DNA of 64,000 nucleotides, from assembly GCA_038232055.1 (NCBI GenBank), contig JBBSIN010000002.1:15153-79152 (forward strand), read 5' to 3'. Position 1 is the stretch's first letter; each line of letters begins with the position of its first letter. Of this stretch, positions 1 to 9,170 are shown in pieces. The translations under genes were made by a program, and so were the position numbers. The notes beneath the pieces are model-generated. The model had not been told where the DNA came from, made no database searches, and saw only the letters and a program-made list of their open reading frames with translations. This DNA is from JBBSIN01 sp038232055. Its GTDB lineage: Bacteria; Actinomycetota; Actinomycetes; JADGOV01.

Positions 1-1506
1 GCAGGCCTGGTCGCGCTGGCCCAGCTGCTGCCGGCGGCGGCCATCGCTCCGTTCGCCTCCACGGTGTCCGACCGGCGCTCGCCGGTTCGGCTGCTCGTCG
101 GCGGTTACGTCCTCCAGGCGGTCGGCACGGCGGCGGCCGCGGTGGCGATCTTCCTGGACGCCGCTCCCTACCTCGCCTACCTGGGCGCGGTGCTGGCGGC
201 GGCCGCGGTGTCCACCACTCGGCCGGCACAGGCCGCCCTGGTGCCGTCGCTGACTCGCGACGTCGAGGAGCTGACCGCCGCCAACGTGCTCCTCGGCTGG
301 CTGGAGAGCCTGGGCATCGTGTTCGCCGGTGTGGGGACCGGGCTCATCCTGGCGCGAGGCAGCGTGGAGTACGTGTTCGCCGCCGCCGCGGTCCTGCTGG
401 CCGGCGCCGGCTGGCTCGTGGTTGCCCTCCCCACACGGACGGCGGCCGGAGGCACCGCTACGGCGGGTGCGCTCCGCCACGTCGGCAGCGGGATCGCAGT
501 GGTGCTCCGCAGCCGGCGAACCCGGCTACTGGTGGGGCTGCTCGGGGCGGAGTACGTCGTCGTCGGAGCGCTGGACCTGCTCTTCGTCGTGATGGCCATC
601 GACGTCCTGGGTCTCGGGCCGGCGTGGACGGGCTATTTCAACACTGCCTACGGCGTCGGTGGGGTCTTCCTCGGCAGCCTCGCGGTTCTACTCGTCGGGC
701 GCAGGCTCGGCCCGGTGATCGTGCTGACGGCGGTCCTCCTCGGTGTCGCGCTGGGCGCGACGGCGTTCGCCTCCGGCTCGGTCGCCGTGGTCGGGTTGCT
801 GACCCTGGTGGGCGGTGGCCGGGCCCTGTTCGATGTGGCGACCCGCTCCTTGCTGCAGCGAGCAGTGCCGGCCGACATGGTGGCCCGGATCTTTGGGCTG
901 GCGGAGGGACTCGCCATGGGTGGGCTTGCCGTGGGGTCGCTGCTGGCCCCTGCCCTGGTCGCCATGGGCGGGGGACGGTTCGCCCTGGCGGGTGTCGCGG
1001 CGGTCCTCCCGCTGGTGGTGGTGTTCCGTGGCCGGCTGCTCCTGCGCCTCGACCAGCATGCGCAGGTTCCCATCGTGGAGATCTCCCTGCTCCGATCGCT
1101 GCCCCTTTTCCACGATCTGCCTGCCCCGGCGCTCGAGGGTGTCGCCCGCGCGCTGGAGCGAGTCGACTACGCGTCGGGCACTGTGATGATCAAGGAGGGC
1201 GACGATGGCGACCGCTACTACGCCATCGCCGATGGACATGTCGAGATCCGTCAACAGGGGCTCGGCATAGCGGTGCTCGGGCGCGGCCATGGGATGGGAG
1301 AGATCGCCCTTCTGCAGGGCGGGCGGCGTACCGCCACTGCGGTCGCGACGTCACCCGTGACGGCGTACGCGCTGGACCGGGAATCCTTTCTCGTCGCGGT
1401 CAACGGACATGCGCCAACGAGGCAAACGGCCACGGCGATCGCCTACACACTGCAGGAACGGGACGAGCGACGTGCTGCCGGGCACGACGTGCCAGACCCC
1501 GAGTAA
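1..1506 (+). CDS. MFS transporter with C-terminal cyclic-nucleotide-binding domain (5' partial)
   Basis: The reading frame is open from base 1, so the true start lies left of the window. About 340 visible residues are hydrophobic transmembrane segments, and the first visible loop has the MFS motif A pattern (ASTVSDRRSPVR). From about nt 1090 a Crp-like cNMP-binding fold follows: LPLFHDLP helix, KEGDDGDRYYAIADG strands, then a phosphate-binding cassette GMGEIALLQGGRRTATAVA that keeps the Glu and the Arg expected to contact the cyclic phosphate. No HTH follows, so this is probably a transporter gated or anchored by a cyclic nucleotide rather than a transcription factor. The substrate is unknown. 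The next gene starts 47 nt downstream and has the same type of C-terminal domain. Confidence 0.85.
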   Translation, partial: AGLVALAQLLPAAAIAPFASTVSDRRSPVRLLVGGYVLQAVGTAAAAVAIFLDAAPYLAYLGAVLAAAAVSTTRPAQAALVPSLTRDVEELTAANVLLGWLESLGIVFAGVGTGLILARGSVEYVFAAAAVLLAGAGWLVVALPTRTAAGGTATAGALRHVGSGIAVVLRSRRTRLLVGLLGAEYVVVGALDLLFVVMAIDVLGLGPAWTGYFNTAYGVGGVFLGSLAVLLVGRRLGPVIVLTAVLLGVALGATAFASGSVAVVGLLTLVGGGRALFDVATRSLLQRAVPADMVARIFGLAEGLAMGGLAVGSLLAPALVAMGGGRFALAGVAAVLPLVVVFRGRLLLRLDQHAQVPIVEISLLRSLPLFHDLPAPALEGVARALERVDYASGTVMIKEGDDGDRYYAIADGHVEIRQQGLGIAVLGRGHGMGEIALLQGGRRTATAVATSPVTAYALDRESFLVAVNGHAPTRQTATAIAYTLQERDERRAAGHDVPDPE

Positions 1507-1553
1507 ATCGCTACGTTGCTCTCGACCAGCTTGCCCGAACGGTTGGGTGGACG

Positions 1554-3455
1554 ATGGCGGTGGCGCGCGACCCGCTGGCGATGCCTGCGCAGGAGATGCG
1601 GCGGGTCGGCTATGCCACTGTCGACGCACTTGTCCAGTTGCTCACCGATCGTCCACCGGTGATCCGGCAGGCCACCCCCGAGGAGATGCGCCAGCGGCTC
1701 GGCGGACCGCCGCCCGAGGAAGCCGAAGGCTTCGACCGGACACTTGAGTCGGTGGTGTCGGACGTGCTGCCGTTTCGCAGCAACATTCACCACCCTGGCT
1801 ACTTCGCCTACATTCCCGGCAGCAACACCTGGCCCGGCGCACTGGGCGACCTGGTCGCGAGCGCGATGAACCTCGACTGCGGCAACTGGATGGAGTCGGC
1901 GGGCCCGAGTCAGGTCGAGCTGCAGGTGCTCGACTGGTTCCGGGATTGGATCGGTTACCCCGAAGGGGCCGAGGGCGTCCTCGTGTCGGGCGGCTCCGCG
2001 GCAAACCTGACGGCACTGGCCTGCGCCCGCGAGTTGCGACTGGGGCCGATGACCGACCTGGCGGTCGCCTACTGCTCCGACCAGTCCCACTCCTCGATCT
2101 CCCGCGCGGCGCGGACCCTCGGGTTCCGACCCGACCAGCTGCACGTGCTACCGAGCGACGATCGTTACCGTTTGCGCCTCGACGCCCTGGTTGCCGCTGT
2201 GGAAAGCGACCGCCGAGCCGGTCGGATCCCACTGTTCGTCTCGGCCAACGCCGGCGCCACCAACACCGGGGTGATCGACCCCCTGCCAGAGCTGGCGGCG
2301 TACTGCACCGAGCAGGGCATCTGGTTGCACGTGGACGCCGCGTACGGCGGATTCGCCGTGCTGACCGAGGCCGGCCACAACCTGCTGCGCGGGCTCGAGC
2401 TGGCCGACTCCGTGACGCTCGACCCGCACAAGTGGCTGTACCAGCCGTTCGAGTGCGGCGCGCTCCTCGTGCGTGACCCGCGCGCGCTGGAGCGGGCCTT
2501 CTCGGTGACGCCCGACTACCTCGCGGACACCGAGGCCGGACTGGCAGAGACCAACTTCGCCGCCCGTGGCCTGCAGCTGACCCGTACCAGCCGCGCGCTC
2601 AAGCTGTGGATGTCGCTGCGCGCGTTCGGGGTCGGCGCGTTTCGCGACGCGATCGAGCGCTGCTTCGCCTTGGCGGCGCAGGTAGAGCAGACGGTGCGCG
2701 ACGACGACCGCTTGGAGCTGATGATGCCCGCCACCCTCGGCATTGTCTGCTTCCGACGTCGGCTCTCCGACTCCGAGCCGGAGAGCGAGATCGCCGCTCG
2801 CAACGCCGCTCTTGTGACGTCGCTGGCCGCTTCGGGCGTCGGAATGGTGTCGTCGACCCGGCTGCGCGGCAGGTACGCGATCCGGATGTGTGTCCTCAAC
2901 CACAGCAGCACGACCGACGACGTGCTACGGGTGCTCGAACACCTGGCAGCGGCCCCGGTTTCCGGTGCCTTCCCGGTTTCCGGTGCCTCCCCGGCGCTCG
3001 GCCTGGACGTGGAGCGCGCCCCGACGCGGGTCCCGCAACCACCCCCGGTCGGCACGGCGGGCCTGTGGACGCATCCGGTCCTGGTGGGGCTCTCGACTGC
3101 CGGACAGCGGCTGGTCGCGTCGAGTGGCCAGGAGGTCCAGGTGCCGGCCGGCGAAGTCGTCGTACGCCGATGGGCCGCCGACCGCGACTTCTACGTCGTA
3201 CTCGCCGGCCGCCTGCGAGTCGACGTCGACGGGACCGTTGCCCGGAGCCTGTCGGCCGGCGACTTCTTCGGCGAGCTGGCGGCGAGGGACTGGGGCTCGG
3301 GGTTCGGATACCCGCGCCTGGCCACCATCACGGTCGAGTCATCCGCCCGCCTCTGGCAGCTCCCGCCAGAGGTTTTCGGCCGCCTGCTGTCGACGGAGCC
3401 TGCATTCCAGGCCGCCGTAGAGCAGGCCGTTCGAGAGAGGCTGCCCGTCAGCTGA
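1554..3455 (+). CDS. PLP-dependent amino-acid decarboxylase (AADC family) fused to a cNMP-binding domain
   Basis: The protein is 633 aa. Residues 1-460 are a group II decarboxylase (aromatic-L-amino-acid/glutamate type), with the PLP-binding DPHKWLYQP motif (Lys about residue 293), HVDAAYGG and the substrate-side HHPGYFAYIPGSN. A linker around residues 467-478 contains an exact-length 18-nt tandem duplication (nt 2954-2989). Residues about 505-630 form a second Crp-like domain with FFGELA and, after an insertion, PRLATITV, so the Glu and Arg of a phosphate-binding cassette are present. The usual family length is about 480 aa, so the C-terminal domain is an addition. The start is the ATG after GGTTGGGTGG. 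Inference: amine production or its location is controlled by a cyclic nucleotide together with the upstream transporter. Confidence 0.85.
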   Translation: MAVARDPLAMPAQEMRRVGYATVDALVQLLTDRPPVIRQATPEEMRQRLGGPPPEEAEGFDRTLESVVSDVLPFRSNIHHPGYFAYIPGSNTWPGALGDLVASAMNLDCGNWMESAGPSQVELQVLDWFRDWIGYPEGAEGVLVSGGSAANLTALACARELRLGPMTDLAVAYCSDQSHSSISRAARTLGFRPDQLHVLPSDDRYRLRLDALVAAVESDRRAGRIPLFVSANAGATNTGVIDPLPELAAYCTEQGIWLHVDAAYGGFAVLTEAGHNLLRGLELADSVTLDPHKWLYQPFECGALLVRDPRALERAFSVTPDYLADTEAGLAETNFAARGLQLTRTSRALKLWMSLRAFGVGAFRDAIERCFALAAQVEQTVRDDDRLELMMPATLGIVCFRRRLSDSEPESEIAARNAALVTSLAASGVGMVSSTRLRGRYAIRMCVLNHSSTTDDVLRVLEHLAAAPVSGAFPVSGASPALGLDVERAPTRVPQPPPVGTAGLWTHPVLVGLSTAGQRLVASSGQEVQVPAGEVVVRRWAADRDFYVVLAGRLRVDVDGTVARSLSAGDFFGELAARDWGSGFGYPRLATITVESSARLWQLPPEVFGRLLSTEPAFQAAVEQAVRERLPVS

Positions 3456-3472
3456 GGCAGCACACTGGCCGG

Positions 3473-4789
3473 GTGAGCGCGATCACGACCGGCCGGCTGC
3501 GCCGTACGCTTCGGCTGCTCTCACTGCCCGCCGGCGCGGCGACGTTGTCGTTGGAGGGACTGCTGCGGCGTACGGCTGGCCAGCCCTCCGACGAGGTTCG
3601 CCGTCTGCTGCGGGCCAGGAATGCCGCCCGTACGCGGCGCGTGCTCGGCGAGCTCAAGGGCGGTGCGCTGAAGGCTGGTCAGCTGCTCTCCACCGTCGAG
3701 GCACTCCTTCCGCCGGATCCGGAGTCGACCTGGCGGGAGACGTTGACCGCGCTGCAGGAGTCGAACGCGGCGTTGCCGTTCGAGCAGATGGAACCGGTCC
3801 TGGTCCGGGAGCTCGGGGCCAACTGGCGTAGCTCGTTCCACTGGTTCGACGAGAGCCCCGCGGCGGCGGCCTCGATCGGGCAGGTGCACCGGGGCGTATG
3901 GCGCGACGGCCGTGAGGTCGCGGTCAAGGTGCAGTACCCAGGAGTGCGAGAGGCGCTCGCCGCCGACGTCAGCGCGCTGTCGGTGATGACCCGGCTGGCC
4001 AGCCTCGTTGCGCGCGGAATGGCCCTGCCACCCCTTGTGGCGGAGATGCGCGAGCGGCTCGCGGAGGAGCTCGACTACCAGCACGAGGCGCAGACGCAAC
4101 GGCGCTTCGCGACCACGTTCCGCGGCGACCCGGAGGTGGCGATTCCGGAGGTGGTCCACGCGACGTCTCGGGTGCTCGTCATGGGATGGCTCGACGGCAC
4201 ACCACTGGCTGCGGTGGGCAGCTCCGGCTCCCCGGCGGAACGGAACCGCGCGGGCACGCTCTACCAGCGGTTCCTGCTCTCCTGCCCGGCGCTGGCTGGG
4301 CTGCTGCACACCGACCCGCACCCGGGCAACTTCCGCATGCTGCCTGACGGTCGCCTCGGCGTGCTCGACTTCGGGTCGGCGCTGGAGATGCCGAGCGGCA
4401 TGCCCCCGACCTTCGGGCGGTTGATCAGCGCGCTGCTCTCCGGCGACGACGCCGACGTCCTGCGGCGCCTTGAGGCTGACGGTTTCGTCCGACCTGGCGC
4501 CGGCCTCGACGCGGGCAAGCTGCGTGACTACATGTCGCCGTTCACCGTGCCGGCGCGCCACGAGTGCTTCTCGTTCAGCCCGGCGTGGCTGCGCGGCGAG
4601 TTCGGCCGGGTCAACGACCCGCGCAACCCGGACTTCGCGGTGGCGCTGCAGCTCTCGATGCCGGCCGAACACCTCTTCACCCACCGGGTCTGGCTGGGCT
4701 GCGTCGGGGTCCTGTGCCAGCTCGAGGCGACCGTACCGATTCGTAGTGAGCTGATGCGCTGGCTCCCCGGCTTCACTGCTCCCGGGTAG
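3473..4789 (+). CDS. ABC1/AarF (UbiB-like) atypical kinase
   Basis: The 438-aa protein starts at GTG 17 nt after the decarboxylase stop. It shows the atypical ABC1 kinase signature: a KGGALKAGQ-type N-terminal motif, AAASIGQVHRG, the ATP-lysine in VAVKVQYPG, and HTDPHPGNF followed by LDFGSALEM (DFG metal motif). Family members bind ADP/ATP at membranes and support quinone or lipid metabolism. A soluble substrate is not known for most actinobacterial copies. There is no clear C-terminal membrane helix. Close spacing suggests it is the third gene of the same operon, but the functional link to the decarboxylase is unproven. Confidence 0.85.
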   Translation: MSAITTGRLRRTLRLLSLPAGAATLSLEGLLRRTAGQPSDEVRRLLRARNAARTRRVLGELKGGALKAGQLLSTVEALLPPDPESTWRETLTALQESNAALPFEQMEPVLVRELGANWRSSFHWFDESPAAAASIGQVHRGVWRDGREVAVKVQYPGVREALAADVSALSVMTRLASLVARGMALPPLVAEMRERLAEELDYQHEAQTQRRFATTFRGDPEVAIPEVVHATSRVLVMGWLDGTPLAAVGSSGSPAERNRAGTLYQRFLLSCPALAGLLHTDPHPGNFRMLPDGRLGVLDFGSALEMPSGMPPTFGRLISALLSGDDADVLRRLEADGFVRPGAGLDAGKLRDYMSPFTVPARHECFSFSPAWLRGEFGRVNDPRNPDFAVALQLSMPAEHLFTHRVWLGCVGVLCQLEATVPIRSELMRWLPGFTAPG

Positions 4790-4837
4790 CGCTGCTGCCT
4801 GCCTCGCTGCCCTCTCCGGGTTTCGCTGTGCATGCGG

Positions 4838-4873
4838 GTGATCGTGCGAGTGATCGTCCGAGTGATCGTCCGA
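4838..4873 (+). repeat. 12-nt tandem repeat, three units
   Basis: Three direct copies of GTGATCGTSCGA lie in the convergent gap between the kinase gene and the PfpI gene. No function is apparent. The rest of this 240-nt gap holds only the terminator listed next. Confidence 0.8.
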
Positions 4874-4990
4874 GGAGATTCGGTCCGGCCACCTGCGGAA
4901 ACAGGGTGGAAGTCGCTCGGATAGGTCCTCGGGCAATCTTGGGGATGCCTGCCCCGGACACTGAAGGCTTTGAGCGTAGACGTGCAAAAC

Positions 4991-5019
4991 GGGACGGGCC
5001 GCAGGTTGCGGCCCGTCCC
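4991..5019 (-). terminator. Rho-independent-type terminator of the DJ-1/PfpI gene
   Basis: A perfect 12-bp stem (GGGACGGGCCGC and its complement) with a 5-nt loop lies just after the minus-strand stop at 5033. Read on the minus strand it is followed by GTTTTGC. It may also stop readthrough from the plus-strand kinase gene. Confidence 0.7.
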
Positions 5020-5032
5020 GTCCGGCGTCGAG

Positions 5033-5587
5033 TCAGGCCTTCGCAAACTCGTCGACGAGCGACTGCGAGAACGCCTTGAGGTCATCCGGCTTGCGACTGG
5101 AGATCAGCGTGTTGCCGGCATTGTCGACGTGCACTTCCTCGTCGACCCAGGTGGCGCCGGCGTTGCGAAGGTCGGTCTGCAGGCTTGGCCACGACGTCAG
5201 GGTCCGACCGCGTACGACGTCGGCTTCGACCAGCGTCCACGGGCCGTGACAGATGACGGCCACCGGCTTGCCGCTGTCGAAGAACGCCTTGGCGAACGAG
5301 ACCGCCACGGGAAGCGTCCGTAGCCGGTCGGGGTTGGCGACCCCGCCCGGGAGTACGAGCGCGTCGAACTGCGACGGGTCTGCGTCGGACAGCGCCGCGT
5401 CGACCGGAAACGTGTCGCCCTTGTCGAGGTGGTTGAATGCCTGGATCTGTCCGCTCTCCGGCGCGACCAGCTTCGGCGTGCCGCCGGCGTCCTTCACGGC
5501 CTGCCACGGCTCGGTCAGCTCGACCTGCTCGGTGCCCTCGGTGTTGCACAAAAAGGCCACCGTCTTGCCGGACAGTTCGCTTGCCAT
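5033..5587 (-). CDS. DJ-1/PfpI family protein (class I glutamine amidotransferase-like)
   Basis: The protein is 184 aa, the usual length for PfpI/YhbO-type enzymes. It has the nucleophile elbow AVICHGPW with the conserved Cys and adjacent His, and an N-terminal KTVAFLCNTEGTEQ strand-loop that provides the usual Glu. Relatives act as general stress proteins, with protease, glyoxalase III or deglycase activities reported. The ATG is preceded by GAGGAG at normal distance. It is monocistronic between two hairpin terminators. The real substrate cannot be read from sequence. Confidence 0.88.
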   Translation of the reverse strand: MASELSGKTVAFLCNTEGTEQVELTEPWQAVKDAGGTPKLVAPESGQIQAFNHLDKGDTFPVDAALSDADPSQFDALVLPGGVANPDRLRTLPVAVSFAKAFFDSGKPVAVICHGPWTLVEADVVRGRTLTSWPSLQTDLRNAGATWVDEEVHVDNAGNTLISSRKPDDLKAFSQSLVDEFAKA

Positions 5588-5661
5588 CTCGGAGCTCCTC
5601 TCGTCGTCGTACTGAAGGCGTCGTACTGAGGATCCTTGCCTCGATGGGCCGCAGGCAAACG

Positions 5662-5696
5662 AGCGGCCCCGCCCGGGATTGCCGGGCGGGGCCGCT
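5662..5696 (-). terminator. Terminator hairpin after the subtilisin gene
   Basis: A perfect 15-bp GC stem (AGCGGCCCCGCCCGG and its complement, loop GATTG) lies 16 nt beyond the protease stop and upstream of the PfpI start. The minus strand continues CGTTTGCC, so the U-tract is weak. Confidence 0.7.
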
Positions 5697-5712
5697 GGTC
5701 GTCGTACCGGAC

Positions 5713-7425
5713 TCAGCCGTTCGACCGCACCGCCGAGTAGGCGTTGACGATGCCCGAACCGTAGAACCCGTTGTCACTGTCCGGACCACCGCAGTACGCG
5801 TGCGCCCGATAGACGGTTCCGTCCGAGGCAATCCGCTTGTAGTGGAAGTCCCGCGGCTGCGGACAGGCGTGCTCGACTGCGGAGTCCCGGAGGATCCGCG
5901 TCGCAGCCGACGGGGCGAGCGTCAACCCACCGGCGTGAGCGGCGTCGGCATGCCCGAACTGGCTCACGATGAGCGCCACGACGCCAGCCGCGTGCGGCGA
6001 GGCCATCGACGTGCCCTGGAGGTACTGCCAGTAGCCGCAGACCTTGGAGCTGCCCGTGCCGCGGCAGTTCCTGACGACGAACGGCGTGGTCGGCTGCCCG
6101 CTTGCGTCGATGTCGCCGTTGATGCGAGCCAGCCGCTTCGGATAGGCGGCGAGCACCAAGTTGCGGACGTCGCCGGTGTTGTCCGGCGTGTCGTAGTAGT
6201 CGCCACCCGGTCCGGCAACGTCGGTCTGCTCGGTCCCGAAGTTCGAGTAGTACGCCTTGCGGGCGGTGAGGCCGGTCGAGGACACCGCGATGACGCCCCT
6301 GGTCTCGGTCGGCACCGTGATGCACTTGTTGGTGATGTCGCGGTCCTTCGCGGTGCCCGGCGGGAAGTCCGGGCTGGTCGGGTCGAAGGTCGGGTGGTCG
6401 AGGTTGGTCGCCTCGTTGCCGGCCGCCGCGACCGGCGTCACGCCGTGGTTGACTGCATAGTCCATCGCCCGCTGGGTCGCGAGCCGGATGGTCCGCTGCT
6501 CACGCTGCTCCGCCGGCGAGTCGGCCGGGTTGTCGACGCAGTTGAAGAGCCACGGGTCGGTGTAGAAGCTCATGTTGACGACGTCGACCCCGATGTCACC
6601 GGCGTAGGTCAGCGCGTCGAGCGTGGACTGCAGGAAGAAGTAACCGAAGTCCTGCCCGGCGCGGACGTTGACGAGTGTCACGTTGGGCGCCACACCGGCG
6701 ATCCCGATGCGGTTGATCGGCGCGCCGATCGTGCTGGCGACGTGCGTGCCGTGGCCGTTGTCGTCCCAGCCGGCCGGGTCCTTGCAGCTCGCGAACTCAC
6801 ACGGACCGTCGATCGAGGGGATGTCGGTGGTGAAGTTGCGTGAGAGTGAGCGGTTGAAGTGCGCCGCGATGTCGGGGTGCGTGGCGTCGACGCCGGTGTC
6901 GATGACGCCGACGAGGACCCGCCTGTCACCTGGCTGCACCCGGTACGAGCCGCCCTTCGTCGCGCCGATCTGGCGCATGTCCCACTGGCGGTCGGACAGC
7001 GGGTCGCCGCTCGTCGGGGAGATGGCAGCGCTCTTGCGGGTGGGTGTCGTGGCCCGGTCGCGAGCCACCTTCTCGATGGCCTCGCGCTTGGGTCGCTCGC
7101 TCTTCGGCGCCGTACCAATGCTGCGGTTACGCGCGGCGCCCTCGAGCGTCGCCTCCTTGGCCACCCGGTCGCGGAAGGCGCTGTCCGTCGAGCGGACGAA
7201 CGCGTAGCCGACCTTGGTGTTCTCCTGAACGACGGTGCCGCCGGACCGCTCGATCGCGGCTCGGGCCGATGCCGAGCTCGTCCCCTGCGCATACAGGACG
7301 ACGTAGTCGGTACTTTCGCCGCGCGTGCTGGCGGCGTTCGGGGCTGCACCGGCGGCAACCGGGGAGGCCAAAAGGCCTGCTCCTACGGTTGCCGCCGCAG
7401 CGATGCCCACAAGGGCTCTGCGCAC
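5713..7425 (-). CDS. Secreted S8 (subtilisin-like) serine protease
   Basis: The 570-aa protein starts at a GTG 6 nt after an AGGAGG ribosome site. It opens with a Sec signal peptide (two Arg, then an Ala/Val/Leu core ending near PVAAGAAPNA). Residues about 40-115 look like an I9 inhibitor propeptide (YVVLYAQGT... VGYAFVRS). The catalytic triad motifs are VGVIDTGVDATHPD (Asp), DDNGHGTHVAS (His) and GTSMASPHAAG (Ser). There is no LPXTG motif or C-terminal helix, so it is probably released to the medium. The 5' leader contains a 6-bp dyad (GCCACC/GGTGGC, 7443-7460) and a possible TAATAC -10 near 7478-7483. Confidence 0.92.
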   Translation of the reverse strand: MRRALVGIAAAATVGAGLLASPVAAGAAPNAASTRGESTDYVVLYAQGTSSASARAAIERSGGTVVQENTKVGYAFVRSTDSAFRDRVAKEATLEGAARNRSIGTAPKSERPKREAIEKVARDRATTPTRKSAAISPTSGDPLSDRQWDMRQIGATKGGSYRVQPGDRRVLVGVIDTGVDATHPDIAAHFNRSLSRNFTTDIPSIDGPCEFASCKDPAGWDDNGHGTHVASTIGAPINRIGIAGVAPNVTLVNVRAGQDFGYFFLQSTLDALTYAGDIGVDVVNMSFYTDPWLFNCVDNPADSPAEQREQRTIRLATQRAMDYAVNHGVTPVAAAGNEATNLDHPTFDPTSPDFPPGTAKDRDITNKCITVPTETRGVIAVSSTGLTARKAYYSNFGTEQTDVAGPGGDYYDTPDNTGDVRNLVLAAYPKRLARINGDIDASGQPTTPFVVRNCRGTGSSKVCGYWQYLQGTSMASPHAAGVVALIVSQFGHADAAHAGGLTLAPSAATRILRDSAVEHACPQPRDFHYKRIASDGTVYRAHAYCGGPDSDNGFYGSGIVNAYSAVRSNG

Positions 7426-7532
7426 GAGATGCCTCCTAGTCCAGCCACCTCTGTCGGTGGCCGTATGAAAGGAAACGGTATTAGATGCGCAAACGCTACG
7501 TAAAGGGGAGTGCTGCCGCGAGCGTGTCGCTG

Positions 7533-8246
7533 CTAGCCGACACCGACGCCGATGGCCGAGCCGATCCCGAATGTGACCGCCGCGGCCAGGCCGCCGAGCA
7601 CGAGCTGGCGGGCTCCGCCGTACGCCCACGCGCGCCTGGTCATCCGCGCGACCATTGCGCCCGAACCGAACAGGCCGAGGCCGGCCAGCACCAGCGCCCA
7701 GAACAGAGTCGTGGCGCCGAGGAGGTAGGGCAGCAGCGGGACGAAGGCGCCGAGCGCGAAGGCGATGAACGACGAGACGGCCGCCGTCCCGCCCGACGGA
7801 AGGTCGTCGGGGTCGACGCCGAGCTCCTCCCGGGCGTGGACCCGCCACGCCTGCTCGGGGTCGGCCGAGAGCTGCCGGGCCACCTCGGCCGCCAGCCTTG
7901 GTTCGAGCCCGCGAGCGCGGTAGAGGGCGGCGAGCTCGGCCTCTTCGGCCTTGGGCGCCCGCTGGATCTCGGCCTTCTCGACGTCGATCTCCGCCTCGGT
8001 CAGCTCCGACTGCGACGTCACGGAGACGTACTCGCCGGTGGCCATCGAGAACGCGCCCGCGACGAGCCCGGCCAGGCCGGTGAGCCCGATCGTGCGCGGC
8101 GCGAGCCCGCCTCCCGCCACCCCGGCGATGAGCGCGAAGTTGGACACCAGCCCGTCGGTGACACCGAACACCGCCGGGCGAAGCCAGCCACCGGTCACGT
8201 CCCGGTGCGAATGGTGGATCTCGGTGAGGTGCTGCTGGACTGCCAC
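7533..8246 (-). CDS. VIT1/CCC1-family membrane transporter
   Basis: The 237-aa protein has the family's opening helix VFGVTDGLVSNFALIAGV and further membrane helices near residues 50-70 and in the last 90 residues. A charged cytoplasmic segment rich in Glu and Ala (about residues 75-140) corresponds to the metal-binding region of VIT proteins. Members move Fe2+ or Mn2+ out of the cytoplasm. The start is GTG, 10 nt after the lgt stop, so it is the last gene of the trpCBA-lgt run. Confidence 0.85.
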   Translation of the reverse strand: MAVQQHLTEIHHSHRDVTGGWLRPAVFGVTDGLVSNFALIAGVAGGGLAPRTIGLTGLAGLVAGAFSMATGEYVSVTSQSELTEAEIDVEKAEIQRAPKAEEAELAALYRARGLEPRLAAEVARQLSADPEQAWRVHAREELGVDPDDLPSGGTAAVSSFIAFALGAFVPLLPYLLGATTLFWALVLAGLGLFGSGAMVARMTRRAWAYGGARQLVLGGLAAAVTFGIGSAIGVGVG

Positions 8247-8256
8247 ACCGTGCAGG

Positions 8257-9096
8257 TTACCCGGCCGACACCGGTTCCTCGGCTGCTTCGGCCGCCGGTT
8301 CCACCTCGTCCTCGCGGGTGCTGTGCCGGCGTACGACGAGATAGGTGACCGCCCCGAGGAAGACGAGGATCGAGGTCCACTCGTTGAGCCGCAGGCCGAG
8401 GATGTGGTTCGCCCGGTCGACCCGCAGCATCTCGATCCAGAATCGGCCGACCGTATAGGCGGCGACGTAGACCGCAAAGGCGCGGCCGTGGCCGAGGCGG
8501 AAGCGGCGGTCGGCCCAGACGACGAGGGCGGCGGCGCCGAGGTCCCACAGCAGCTCGTAGAGGAAGGTCGGGTGGTAGTAGCCCGGCACCCCGTCCTTCG
8601 GCGCGGTGATGTGCAGCGCCCACGGCAGGTCGGTCGCCTTCCCGTAGAGCTCCTGGTTGAACCAGTTGCCGAGCCGGCCGATGGCCTGGGCGACCAGGAT
8701 GCCGGGCGCAGTCGCGTCGCCGAAGGCGCCGATGCCGATACCGCGCCGGCGGCAGGCGATCCAGGCGCCCACCCCGCCCAGGGCGATCGCCCCCCAGATA
8801 CCCAGGCCGCCTTCCCACACCTTCAGCGCGTCGACCGGGTGCCGGCCGGCCCCGAAGTAGAGCTCCGGGTCGGTCAGCACGTGGTAGAGCCGGCCGCCGA
8901 CGATTCCGAACGGCACCGCCCAGGCGGCGACATCGGACACCGTGCCTGGCCGGCCGCCGCGAGCGACCCAGCGCCGCTCACCGATCAGGATCGCGGCGAC
9001 GACGCCGAGGATGATGAACAGGGCATACGCGCGGAGCGGGACCGGGCCGAGATGCCACACGCCACGGGACGGGCTAGGGATCGACGCGAGGAGCAC
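8257..9096 (-). CDS. lgt: Prolipoprotein diacylglyceryl transferase
   Basis: The protein is 279 aa, multi-pass and inner-membrane. It transfers diacylglycerol from phosphatidylglycerol to the lipobox Cys of prelipoproteins. The signature GRLGNWFNQELYG is intact, and the N-terminal RAYALFIILGVVAA and GGRLYHVLTD segments fit the family. The frame is open far upstream, but similarity begins at the GTG used here (VLLASIPSPS). It follows trpA by 74 nt, an arrangement common in actinomycetes. The C-terminus carries an acidic tail. Confidence 0.93.
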   Translation of the reverse strand: MLLASIPSPSRGVWHLGPVPLRAYALFIILGVVAAILIGERRWVARGGRPGTVSDVAAWAVPFGIVGGRLYHVLTDPELYFGAGRHPVDALKVWEGGLGIWGAIALGGVGAWIACRRRGIGIGAFGDATAPGILVAQAIGRLGNWFNQELYGKATDLPWALHITAPKDGVPGYYHPTFLYELLWDLGAAALVVWADRRFRLGHGRAFAVYVAAYTVGRFWIEMLRVDRANHILGLRLNEWTSILVFLGAVTYLVVRRHSTREDEVEPAAEAAEEPVSAG

Positions 9097-9170
9097 CGTT
9101 CGACGGTAGCCCAGGACGTTCAGCGGAAGCGGTACGCCGACCAGGTGTCTCCCGAAGCCCCGCGCGTCGG

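Noticed and set aside
7443..7460. Hairpin GCCACC/GGTGGC as a terminator of the VIT gene
   Set aside because: It lies upstream of the protease start, on the wrong side of the VIT gene stop for its strand, and has only a 6-bp stem.
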